Shown: positions 16,736-23,291 of the stretch, piece by piece
How positions within the stretch are numbered: position 1 is the stretch's first letter
How the letters are laid out: each line of letters starts with the position of its first letter
Assembly: GCA_945890755.1 (NCBI GenBank)
Contig: CAMDDA010000008.1
Coordinates: 1-39,000, forward strand
DNA: 39,000 nt
Source: Candidatus Kuenenia stuttgartensis
Lineage (GTDB): Bacteria > Planctomycetota > Planctomycetia > Pirellulales > UBA1268
Direction: 5' to 3'
Notes under the pieces: model-generated
What the model saw: only the letters and a program-made list of their open reading frames with translations
Databases searched by the model: none
What the model was told of the DNA's origin: nothing
Position numbers and translations under genes: made by a program

Positions 16736-16759
16736 AAGAGTGTACTTGCGTACACTCTT
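16736..16759. promoter_or_regulatory. Perfect 10-bp inverted repeat, candidate operator of the BrnT-like module
   Basis: AAGAGTGTAC and GTACACTCTT are exact complements around a TTGC spacer. The element sits 19 bases after the kinase stop and 59 bases before the toxin-like ATG. Toxin-antitoxin operons are usually autorepressed through such palindromes, and the partner antitoxin is RHH-like. It could also be a kinase 3' hairpin, but no T-run follows. Confidence 0.5.
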
Positions 16760-16818
16760 CATGGCCGTGCGGGTGTTGCGGGCAACCAGTGGCAGCGGAT
16801 TCGATCTGCGAGGCATGT

Positions 16819-17067
16819 ATGCCGTGGTACGATTTTGTGTGGAACTCAGGTGTCGATGGGAACGCAGCGCACATTGCAGAGCACGGCATCGACGTCGCCG
16901 ATGTAGAATCCGTTGTATGCAGTCCGATCAGGCTTCAACGGAGTCGTACGACTGGGAGGCCAATAGCGGTCGGGTTGTCTTCGTACGGAAGGGCGATCGC
17001 TGTCGTCTATGAGCACATCGATCCGATCACTGTCTACCCCATCACAGCTTTCGAGGTCGAGGAATGA
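16819..17067 (+). CDS. BrnT/DUF4258-like toxin
   Basis: This 82-residue protein starts at ATG 16819; the longer track ORF begins at 16729 inside the inverted repeat. The sequence MPWYDFVWNSG...HIAEHGIDVADVESVV...GRPIAVGLSSYGRAIAVVYE matches small BrnT-like/DUF4258 proteins ('F.wd..K...i..HGi...dVe.v'). These have a RelE-like barrel and are predicted ribonucleases. Its last codons overlap the next gene by four bases (ATGA at 17064). Toxin first and antitoxin second is the brnTA order. Base composition is somewhat less GC-rich than in the flanking genes, consistent with mobility. Confidence 0.75.
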   Translation: MPWYDFVWNSGVDGNAAHIAEHGIDVADVESVVCSPIRLQRSRTTGRPIAVGLSSYGRAIAVVYEHIDPITVYPITAFEVEE

Positions 17068-17393
17068 GCGAGCCAGTGAATCCGCTTCCGCGTGAAATGG
17101 GTAGGCGTATTGTTCGTCCCGCTACGGCTGAGGAAGCACAGCGGCATGCCACTGTGCGGCGTGCTATTGAGGAAGAACTACCCGAGATCAAGGAGTGGGC
17201 ACGACAGGCAGTAGCGGAATGTGACAATCGAGTTGCCGTCGGCACCGTGTTTTCTGCCGATGAAAAGCCGGTTGTCGAGGCGATCGACGCGTATGCAGCG
17301 AGCCACTCGCTTCCGAACAGAAGTGCTGTGATCCGCGAAGCCCTCGCTCACCTGCTCAACCTGAGGATTTCGCACGAAGCACCGGGCAGCTGA
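17064..17393 (+). CDS. RHH-type antitoxin paired with the BrnT-like toxin
   Basis: This 109-residue protein has a charged N-terminal half (EEAQRHATVRRAIEEELPEI) that probably contacts the toxin. Its C-terminal ribbon-helix-helix-like segment is KPVVEAIDAYAASHSLPNRS followed by AVIREALAHLL, with the typical 'S.a.iIreal..ll' helix. It should dimerise, neutralise the toxin and repress the operon, perhaps at the inverted repeat at 16736-16759. It overlaps the toxin gene by four bases. In canonical BrnA the RHH domain is also C-terminal, which fits. The 265-base gap that follows (17394-17658) holds no feature I can support. Confidence 0.7.
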   Translation: MSEPVNPLPREMGRRIVRPATAEEAQRHATVRRAIEEELPEIKEWARQAVAECDNRVAVGTVFSADEKPVVEAIDAYAASHSLPNRSAVIREALAHLLNLRISHEAPGS

Positions 17394-17658
17394 GTGCCTC
17401 GGGGAGCAGCGGCGGCGCAGCGTTGACCTCACGCCGAGCCACATTCAGCATGCCATCGCACCCGGCGAGTCGCGATTCGACTCTCGGTAGTTTAGAGTGG
17501 GGGAGGAAGGGGCCGAGAACCATCGGAATGCACGGGCCCACCGGGGCCTGCCACCGGTTGTCATCTTTTTATCCACAGGCACGGACGTGATTCGCAAAGC
17601 GGGTACACAACGGGGGAGCCGGAGGCCGCTGGCCGGCCGGACTGGAGCCGTTCCCCGT

Positions 17659-18372
17659 ATGCCGAACCCCCGAATCCGTGTGGCCGTGGTCGAAGACGAC
17701 TCACGGCTGCGCCGCACGTTCACCGACATCCTCGACTCCGCGGCCGATTGCGAGTGCGTGGGGGTGTTTGCGACTGGGGCCCAGGCGGTCGAGCGGATTC
17801 CGCCGCTCGCGCCCGACGTGATCGTGATGGACGTCAACCTGCCCGACTCGAGCGGAGTGGAGTGCGTGGCGGCCCTCTCGCCGCAGCTGCCCGACACGCA
17901 GATCCTGATGGTGACGGTCTATCAGGATCCCGAGACGACGTTCGACGCGCTGGCCGCGGGAGCCCATGGCTACCTCGTGAAGCCCGTGATGAAGGAGCAG
18001 TTGCTGGCGGCGATTCGCGAGGTGCGCGGGGGCGGCGTGCCGATGAGCCCCGTCATCGCCCGGAAGGTGATCCAGACGTTCCGCCGGCGAAGCCCCGAGC
18101 AGGCGAGCCCCAAGCCTGCCGGGCGGCGCGGGGCGGCGGCGGCGGTGGCCGCCACGGCGCCGTTGCCTGACGGTGACCCTGACGCGCTCGCCCCGCGGGA
18201 ACAGCAGGTGCTGGAGCTGCTCGTGAAGGGCTACTCGTACAAGGATGTGTCGAAGGAGCTGGGCATCTCGACGAGCACCGTGGGCACCTACGTGCAGCGG
18301 ATCTACGAGAAGCTCCACGTGTCGAGCCGCCGCGAGATCATGGAGCGGTCGGCGAAAGAGCCGCGGGGCTGA
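17659..18372 (+). CDS. NarL/LuxR-family response regulator
   Basis: This 237-residue protein starts at ATG 17659; the track adds 54 unlikely residues. The receiver domain (5-120) has the acidic pair VVEDD, phospho-acceptor Asp58 in VIVMDVNLPDSSG, Thr86 in MVTVYQD and Lys108 in GYLVKPV. An Ala/Pro-rich linker (about 140-168) leads to a LuxR-type HTH: LAPREQQVLELLVKGYSYKD, then ISTSTVGTYVQRIYEKLHV. Receiver plus LuxR HTH is the usual partner of HisKA_3 kinases, so the kinase at 14974 is the likely cognate sensor. The toxin-antitoxin pair lies between them. Target genes are not visible. Confidence 0.92.
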   Translation: MPNPRIRVAVVEDDSRLRRTFTDILDSAADCECVGVFATGAQAVERIPPLAPDVIVMDVNLPDSSGVECVAALSPQLPDTQILMVTVYQDPETTFDALAAGAHGYLVKPVMKEQLLAAIREVRGGGVPMSPVIARKVIQTFRRRSPEQASPKPAGRRGAAAAVAATAPLPDGDPDALAPREQQVLELLVKGYSYKDVSKELGISTSTVGTYVQRIYEKLHVSSRREIMERSAKEPRG

Positions 18373-18390
18373 ACGCGAGCTCACTGTAGG

Positions 18391-18461
18391 CCCGTCGCTC
18401 CGCAACGGGCTGTGCCCGTCACGGCGTGACAGGCACACGCCGCGTGCTTTCGTGCGGCGTG
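18391..18461. repeat. Cluster of three hairpins, dispersed palindromic repeat copy
   Basis: Hairpin 1 (18391-18409) has arms CCCGTCGC/GCAACGGG with loop TCC and one mismatch. Hairpin 2 (18412-18436) has 11-bp arms with one mismatch around GGC. Hairpin 3 (18436-18461) has perfect arms CACGCCGC/GCGGCGTG. The first two closely match the twin hairpins at 31208-31248. The cluster lies between the response regulator stop and the RelBE-like pair and could also act as a terminator. Confidence 0.6.
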
Positions 18462-18538
18462 CCGATGAGCAACTCGGGCCGGGATCAGGTACCATCTCAG
18501 GACGCAGATGTGACGTCTTCCCGTTCGGAGGCCAGGGC

Positions 18539-18748
18539 ATGATTCGCGGCGTGAAGTTTCTCTTCGACGAGCGCGGCGAGAAGACTGCCGTGATGATCGA
18601 TCTTCGGCAAGGACGCGGACTGTGGGAAGACATCCTCGATGTTGCCACGGCAAGATCGCGCGAGCGTGAGTCAGCTGAGAGCTGGACGACGGTTCGGGCC
18701 CGACTGGAGAAGGCCGGCCGCCTCAAGAAGGGGCGTCGCCGTGCATGA
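18539..18748 (+). CDS. RelB-like antitoxin
   Basis: This 69-residue protein starts at ATG 18539, inside the longer track ORF 18245-18748. It begins MIRGVKFLFDERGEKTAVMI, the 'v.fl.de.GkktaVvidl' opening common in small antitoxins that precede RelE toxins in planctomycetes and cyanobacteria. It continues with GLWEDILDVATARSRE and a basic tail. It probably binds and neutralises the downstream toxin, and a DNA-binding role for the N-terminus is possible. Its stop overlaps the toxin start by eight bases. Confidence 0.7.
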   Translation: MIRGVKFLFDERGEKTAVMIDLRQGRGLWEDILDVATARSRERESAESWTTVRARLEKAGRLKKGRRRA

Positions 18749-19001
18749 GGTGCGGATCGGACGGTCCGCTACGAAGGAACTCGAATCGCTCCCGGGCAAC
18801 ATCATCGAACGCGTTGCGACGAAGATCGACTCGCTCGCCGACCAGCCTCGACCAGCTGGCTGCAAAAAGCTGCGGGGCGCTGATGACCTGTGGCGAGTGC
18901 GAGTCGGTGATTACCGGATCATCTATGCCGTCGACGACACGGCGGCAGTCATCGAGATTCGAGTCATTCGGCATCGCAAGGACGCCTACGGTTCTGCATA
19001 A
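18741..19001 (+). CDS. RelE/ParE-family toxin
   Basis: This 86-residue protein starts at GTG 18741 (MHEVRIGRSATKEL), overlapping the antitoxin gene. It shows the full RelE/ParE pattern: helices KELESLPGNIIERVATKI, the 'kKLrG...lwRvRvGdYRiiY' core (CKKLRGADDLWRVRVGDYRI), and the final IEIRVIRHRKDAYG. RelE members cut mRNA on the ribosome, while ParE members act on gyrase; the basic residues and the Arg/Lys/Tyr near the end favour the RelE side. The track start at 18639 would bury the toxin in the antitoxin gene and is unlikely. Confidence 0.88.
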   Translation: MHEVRIGRSATKELESLPGNIIERVATKIDSLADQPRPAGCKKLRGADDLWRVRVGDYRIIYAVDDTAAVIEIRVIRHRKDAYGSA

Positions 19002-19044
19002 CTGGTGTCGGCCCCTCGCCACTGCATCGTACTAAAAACGCATT

Positions 19045-19125
19045 CCGCAGATTACCAATCTGCGGCTACAGGCTGCGCACGATCGGCTTGTAGGTGCAGA
19101 CTGGCAGTCTGCACATCGCCCTACA
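19045..19125. repeat. Pair of perfect palindromic hairpins, REP-like
   Basis: CCGCAGATT/AATCTGCGG (9 bp, loop ACC) occupies 19045-19065. GTGCAGACT/AGTCTGCAC (9 bp, loop GGC) occupies 19094-19114. The second is nested in an outer TGTAGG (19089-19094)/CCTACA (19120-19125) pair. The element lies between convergent genes (RelE toxin stop at 19001 and DUF1080 stop at 19121) and overlaps the DUF1080 stop. It may serve as a bidirectional terminator. Confidence 0.65.
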
Positions 19126-19780
19126 GTCGCTTGATCGCGATGCGGCGGAACATCACCGGGTCGCCGTGGCCGGCGAACCCGAAGAAGCCCTCCTGCAGAT
19201 CCTTGCCGGGGTGAGCTTTGCCGTCGAGGAACTCGGTCGCGTCTTTCAGGTCGGTTTCGAGGATCGTCGTGCCGTTGAGTTCGACCGTGATCCGCGAGCC
19301 CTTCACCGTCACCTGCTGTTCGTTCCACTCGCCCGTGGGCCGCAGGTGGCCGCGGCGGGCGGCGGCCATGCCGTAGGCGGAGCCGTGATACTGCCGGGAA
19401 TCGAGCTTCGCATACTTCGGATGCTCGCTGTCGAGCACCTGCAGCTCACACATCCCCGTGTAGGCCGCGTCGCCGCTGCCCGGGTAGCGGATCGCCAGGC
19501 CGTTGTTGCCCCCGGGAGGCAGGAGGAACTCGAACCGCACGACGAAGTCGCCGTAGGCCTCTTTCGTATGGAGCGTGCCCCCCTTGCCGGGCTTGCAGAC
19601 GATCGCGCCGTCGCGGACCTCGTAGTTGTCCACCGCCCCGGCCCAGCCGGCGAGATCGGTGCCGTTGAAGAGCGACGTGAAGCCCTCGGGGGCGGGCGAC
19701 GCGTCTTCGGCGCGGGCCGTGGCCTGGCAGGAAGCGACGGTCAGGGCACAGGCGGCGAAAACACGACGGGTCATCTGCAT
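19121..19780 (-). CDS. DUF1080 family, 3-keto-disaccharide hydrolase-like, exported
   Basis: This 219-residue protein starts at ATG 19780, which has GGAG eight bases upstream; the track starts at 19819. A Tat- or Sec-like signal peptide (MTRRVFAACALTVASCQATARA) is followed by the DUF1080 jelly-roll: GFTSLFNGTDLAGW at the start, then YGDFVVRFEFLLPPGGNNGL, a middle CELQVLDSEHPKY segment and the end GFFGFAGHGDPVMFRRIAIK. Members of this family hydrolyse 3-keto glycosides made by Gfo/Idh-type dehydrogenases, or bind glycans. It is convergent with the RelE gene and just downstream of the AraC gene on the same strand, so it may be expressed with it. Specificity cannot be read from sequence. Confidence 0.9.
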   Translation of the reverse strand: MQMTRRVFAACALTVASCQATARAEDASPAPEGFTSLFNGTDLAGWAGAVDNYEVRDGAIVCKPGKGGTLHTKEAYGDFVVRFEFLLPPGGNNGLAIRYPGSGDAAYTGMCELQVLDSEHPKYAKLDSRQYHGSAYGMAAARRGHLRPTGEWNEQQVTVKGSRITVELNGTTILETDLKDATEFLDGKAHPGKDLQEGFFGFAGHGDPVMFRRIAIKRL

Positions 19781-19828
19781 GGGGGCGCTCCGAGATGGCG
19801 GAATCAAGGACAGGGGCACGGGGGTCGT

Positions 19829-20749
19829 TCAGGTGGTCGTCACGGCTTCGTGGGCCGACATTGCCCGCCAGTGTTGGCGGTAGTCGCGGGGCGACGAGCC
19901 CGCCTTCAGCTTGAACAGCTTCGAAAAGTGGTAGGGATTACGGAAGCCGAGCGTCGCCGCGATCTGCTTCACCGACATCGGCGAGTCGCGGAGCATCTCG
20001 GCAGCGCGGCGGATCGTGAGCTGGAGGTGATACTTGTAGGGGCTCTGCCCCGTCTGCTCCTTGAACACGCGGAAGAAGTGCGTGCGGCTCACGTCGAACG
20101 TGCGAATCATTTCTTCGACGTGCGGCAGGCCGCCCGGATCCTCCTCCAGCATCAGCCGGGCACGACGGACGATCGCCTGGAGCCGCGGCACAGGTCGCTC
20201 GGTCGCGGCCGCACCGACGATCCGAGCCAGGATCTCCATCGTGCGGGCCGCGGCGATCTGGGCGAAGCCGGTGGACTCGGCATGCAGGGCGTCGAGCACG
20301 GTCGTGAAGGCCTGGAGGATGGTTTCGTCGAGGCCGACGCGGAGCACGGCCTGCTGAGGCTGGATTGCACCGGTGGCTCGCAGTCGATCGGCCGTCTCCC
20401 CTTCGAAGTGAATCCAGTAGCTGCCCCAGCCCGTGTCCTTGAGCGGCCGATACCGGTGCCACACGCCGGGAAACAGGATCAGGGCGTCGCCGGCCTCGAG
20501 TGATCGCAGGCCCGTGGCCTGTGAATCGAATTCGCCCTGGCCGTGGGTCACGTAGACGAGTGCATACTCGTTGAGCACCCGGCCGGCGTCCCACGCATAA
20601 AAGTGCCCCGGCGGATGTCGTCGTCGGGGCACGCCGGCCGAACCCGGGGCCGCCGGTTGGTAGCCGGCGCCCGTGACGCAGAGCCCCCAGGCGTGGTCCC
20701 GCGGGTTCACGGCGAGATACCGGTAGTATTCCTTGGCACTTTTACGCAT
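19829..20749 (-). CDS. AraC-family transcriptional regulator with cupin sensor domain
   Basis: This 306-residue cytoplasmic regulator has an N-terminal AraC-type ligand-binding cupin (YVTHGQGEFDS...LEAGDALILFPGVWHRYRP, about 70-125). The C-terminal double HTH is in about 205-300: VEEMIRTFDVSRTHFFRVFK is helix-turn-helix one, and MSVKQIAATLGFRNPYHFSK followed by LFKLKAGSSPRDYR is helix-turn-helix two. It is divergent from the sugar operon that starts at 20943 and directly upstream of the DUF1080 gene, so it probably senses a sugar and activates one or both units. The HWRAMSAHE tail is ordinary. Confidence 0.93.
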   Translation of the reverse strand: MRKSAKEYYRYLAVNPRDHAWGLCVTGAGYQPAAPGSAGVPRRRHPPGHFYAWDAGRVLNEYALVYVTHGQGEFDSQATGLRSLEAGDALILFPGVWHRYRPLKDTGWGSYWIHFEGETADRLRATGAIQPQQAVLRVGLDETILQAFTTVLDALHAESTGFAQIAAARTMEILARIVGAAATERPVPRLQAIVRRARLMLEEDPGGLPHVEEMIRTFDVSRTHFFRVFKEQTGQSPYKYHLQLTIRRAAEMLRDSPMSVKQIAATLGFRNPYHFSKLFKLKAGSSPRDYRQHWRAMSAHEAVTTT

Positions 20750-20942
20750 GGCTTGCCGGGCGGACAGCGGTCGGATCGCGACAAAGAACGAGAAAACAAT
20801 AACAAAATTGGCTTATCGTGCCAGCCGGCAGCAGTCTCAATCCGTCTGCGTCTAGTACAAATAGATATGAATTTGGACGTTTGGGCATTCCGGCCGGAAT
20901 CCGCGCGGGGGAAGATGCGTTTATCCGCTCGCAGGAGTCATC
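20750..20942. promoter_or_regulatory. Divergent control region between AraC and the sugar operon
   Basis: This stretch is clearly more AT-rich than its surroundings (for example ACAATAACAAAATTGG and AAATAGATATGAATTTGG), as expected for promoters in high-GC DNA. A perfect 14-bp palindrome ATTCCGGCCGGAAT lies at 20887-20900, about 43 bases before the isomerase ATG. AGGAG lies six bases before that ATG. Exact -35/-10 boxes are not clear. Confidence 0.5.
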
Positions 20943-21878
20943 ATGCGCGTCAAGCGCCGCGAACTGTTTGCATCGGCTGCTGCCACCGTCGCCGCCACCG
21001 CGGCTTGCGCGGATGACGCCGTGACAAAGCGAGCCACCTCATCCATCGCGCGCGAACCGGAGCCCAAGCAGGGGCTTCTGTTCTCGTGCAAATACACGAT
21101 GACGAAGGGGGGGAGCCTCGACGAGCGGCTTGCCTCTGCCCGTGAGGCCGGGATGGACGGCGTCGACTTCGACGATGCGGCATCGGTAACGCCCGAGCAG
21201 TTGCGGGAGGCGGCTGACCGGACGGGTGTCTTCATTCACAACGCGATCAACCACGCCCATTGGGGCAAGACGCTCACGAGCCCCGACGACGCAGTGCGGG
21301 CCCAGGGGCTGGCCAACCTGATGCACTGCATCCGCGTCTCGCACGCGGCCGGCGGAAGCGGCGTGCTCATCGTCGTCGGCAAGGCGGCCGACGGGCCGGA
21401 GGGGCCGGCTCGTGCTCGGGAGGAGATTCGGAAGGCGATCCCGCTGGCGGCCACGCTCGGCCAGCGGATCCTGTTCGAGAACGTGTGGAACGGCCTCTTC
21501 TATCAGGACGACGGGCCGCGGACGCAGTCGGTCACGCCGTTCGCCGACTATATCGACAGCTTCGAGAGCCCATGGGTCGGCGCGTTCTTCGACCTCGGCA
21601 ACCACGCCCGCTATGGAGACGTGGCCGCTTGGATTCGTGAGCTCGGGCCGCGGATCGTCAAGCTCGACATCAAGGGCTATTCCAACACCAAGGCCGACGC
21701 CGAGGGCAAGTGGAAGGGCTTCGTCGATATCACCGCCGGCGACATCGACTGGGCGGCCGTGCGTGCCGCGCTCGCCGACATCGGCTTCAAGGGCTGGGTC
21801 TCCGCCGAGGTGGGCGGAGGCGACGTGGCCCGCTTGAAAACCGTGCTCGATCAGATGAAGACGGCCTTGCTCGAATGA
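20943..21878 (+). CDS. Sugar phosphate isomerase/epimerase family (xylose isomerase-like TIM barrel), Tat-exported
   Basis: This 311-residue protein starts at ATG 20943 with AGGAG six bases upstream. The leader RVKRRELFASAAATVAATAA has a twin arginine and predicts Tat export. The mature part is an AP_endonuc_2-type TIM barrel: SLDERLASAREAGMDGVDFD, then GQRILFENVWNG, GAFFDLGNHARYGD, and RIVKLDIKGYSNTK, where the conserved Glu, Asp, His and Lys positions suit a divalent metal site. Such enzymes isomerise, epimerise or lyse keto sugars. It is the first gene of the operon with the oxidoreductases and the NagB-LmbE fusion. Confidence 0.9.
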   Translation: MRVKRRELFASAAATVAATAACADDAVTKRATSSIAREPEPKQGLLFSCKYTMTKGGSLDERLASAREAGMDGVDFDDAASVTPEQLREAADRTGVFIHNAINHAHWGKTLTSPDDAVRAQGLANLMHCIRVSHAAGGSGVLIVVGKAADGPEGPARAREEIRKAIPLAATLGQRILFENVWNGLFYQDDGPRTQSVTPFADYIDSFESPWVGAFFDLGNHARYGDVAAWIRELGPRIVKLDIKGYSNTKADAEGKWKGFVDITAGDIDWAAVRAALADIGFKGWVSAEVGGGDVARLKTVLDQMKTALLE

Positions 21879-21922
21879 TGAATGATTCGTGGAGGAGTGA
21901 GGACAGACGTCGTGCGGATCCC

Positions 21923-21942
21923 GTCGCTTGCGCTTAGGGCTT
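21923..21942. repeat. Copy of the GTCGCTT... dispersed repeat
   Basis: GTCGCTTGCGCTTAGGGCTT is 17 of 20 identical to the copy at 26344-26363. It lies between the isomerase stop and the next gene, just ahead of that gene's ribosome binding site. Confidence 0.45.
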
Positions 21943-21961
21943 GTATGAGGAGACAATAATC

Positions 21962-23245
21962 ATGGATCAGACATCGAGCCGCCGTGGCTTTCTCGGGACG
22001 GGCGCGGCCGCGTCGCTCGCCTCCGGCCTGATGGTGCACTCGTCGGTTGCCGCCGCGGAGGAGGTGCGCGAGCTGCGACTCGGCATCGTGGGCTGCGGCG
22101 GCCGGGGCAGTGGCGCCGTCAACGACTCCCTGTCGATCAACCAGGGCGTGAAGATCGTCGCGGCGGCCGACCTCTATCCGGCCAAGTGTGCGTCCCTGCG
22201 CAAGAGCCTCGCGTCCCACGGCGACAAGGTGGCGATCGACGACACGAAGATGCACGGTGGCCTCGACGGCTACAAGCGGATCCTCGACGATCCGACCGTC
22301 GACATCGTGCTGCTCACCACGTCGCCCGGCTTTCGGCCGCGGTATCTCTTCGAGGCGGTGGAGGCGGGCAAACACGTCTTCGCGGAGAAGCCGGCGTGCG
22401 TCGACCCGGCGGGCTACCGCATCTGCCTCCAAGCCCACGACAAGGCGGTGGCCCAGCGCACCGCCATCGTCACCGGCACGCAGTACCGCCGACAGCCGAG
22501 CTACATCGAGGCCATCGAGCGGATCCGCAAGGGCGAGATCGGCGACGTGATTCACGCGACGAGCCGGTATTGCACCGGCGGGATCTGGTACCGCGGTCGT
22601 CAGCCCGAGATGAGCGACGCCCAATTCCAGCTCAACAATTGGATGCACTTCATCTGGCTGAGCGGCGACCAGATCTGCGAGCAGGCCGTCCACAACATCG
22701 ACGCGATCAATTGGCTGATGGGCGACAACCCGCTCTCGGCCTACGGCTCCGGCGGACGGTTCACCCGGCCCGCCGACAGCGAGCTATGGGACTCGATGAG
22801 CATCGACTATGAGTATCCGGGCAATCGCACCGTGTCGCTCATGTGCCGGCAGATTCCAGGTTCCGCGGCCGACAACAGCAACGTCGTGTATGGCTCGCAG
22901 GGCACGTGCCACATCGGCGCCATGAACGCGGGCTCGAAGATTCTCGACCGCGACGGGAAGGTGGTCTGGCAGACGTCCGGCAACATCGGGGCCGCGTATC
23001 AGCAGGAGCACAAGGACCTCGTCGATTCGATCCGCGCCAGCACGCCGATCGTGGAGCTGAAGCAGACCGCCGACAGCTCGCTCGTGGCGGTGATGGGCCG
23101 GCTCGCGGCCTACTCCGGGCAGCGGGTCACGTGGGATTTTGTGACCGAGGAGTCGCAGCTCGACCTCTTTCCCAAGGCTCTCGCCTGGGACGGTGACTTG
23201 CCCGCCCCGACGCACGCCATTCCCGGCCGGACGAAGCTCGTGTAG
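21962..23245 (+). CDS. Gfo/Idh/MocA-family oxidoreductase, Tat-exported
   Basis: This 427-residue protein starts at ATG 21962, with AGGAG nine to ten bases upstream; the track ORF begins seven codons earlier. The leader SSRRGFLGTGAAASLASGLM is a Tat signal. The NAD(P)-binding Rossmann motif is LGIVGCGGRGSGAVND, and the family 'EKP' motif is HVFAEKPACVDPAG. A C-terminal alpha/beta domain completes the fold (NNWMHFIWLSGDQICEQAVH, then NIDAINWLMGD). Members oxidise or reduce sugar hydroxyls, typically at C3, using tightly bound cofactor when periplasmic. It lies between the isomerase and the NagB-LmbE gene, all on plus, so it is probably in the same operon. Confidence 0.93.
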   Translation: MDQTSSRRGFLGTGAAASLASGLMVHSSVAAAEEVRELRLGIVGCGGRGSGAVNDSLSINQGVKIVAAADLYPAKCASLRKSLASHGDKVAIDDTKMHGGLDGYKRILDDPTVDIVLLTTSPGFRPRYLFEAVEAGKHVFAEKPACVDPAGYRICLQAHDKAVAQRTAIVTGTQYRRQPSYIEAIERIRKGEIGDVIHATSRYCTGGIWYRGRQPEMSDAQFQLNNWMHFIWLSGDQICEQAVHNIDAINWLMGDNPLSAYGSGGRFTRPADSELWDSMSIDYEYPGNRTVSLMCRQIPGSAADNSNVVYGSQGTCHIGAMNAGSKILDRDGKVVWQTSGNIGAAYQQEHKDLVDSIRASTPIVELKQTADSSLVAVMGRLAAYSGQRVTWDFVTEESQLDLFPKALAWDGDLPAPTHAIPGRTKLV

Positions 23246-23291
23246 CCGCCGGCTCCGCCGACAGATTCAGGATCATAGATAGGAGCATCTG

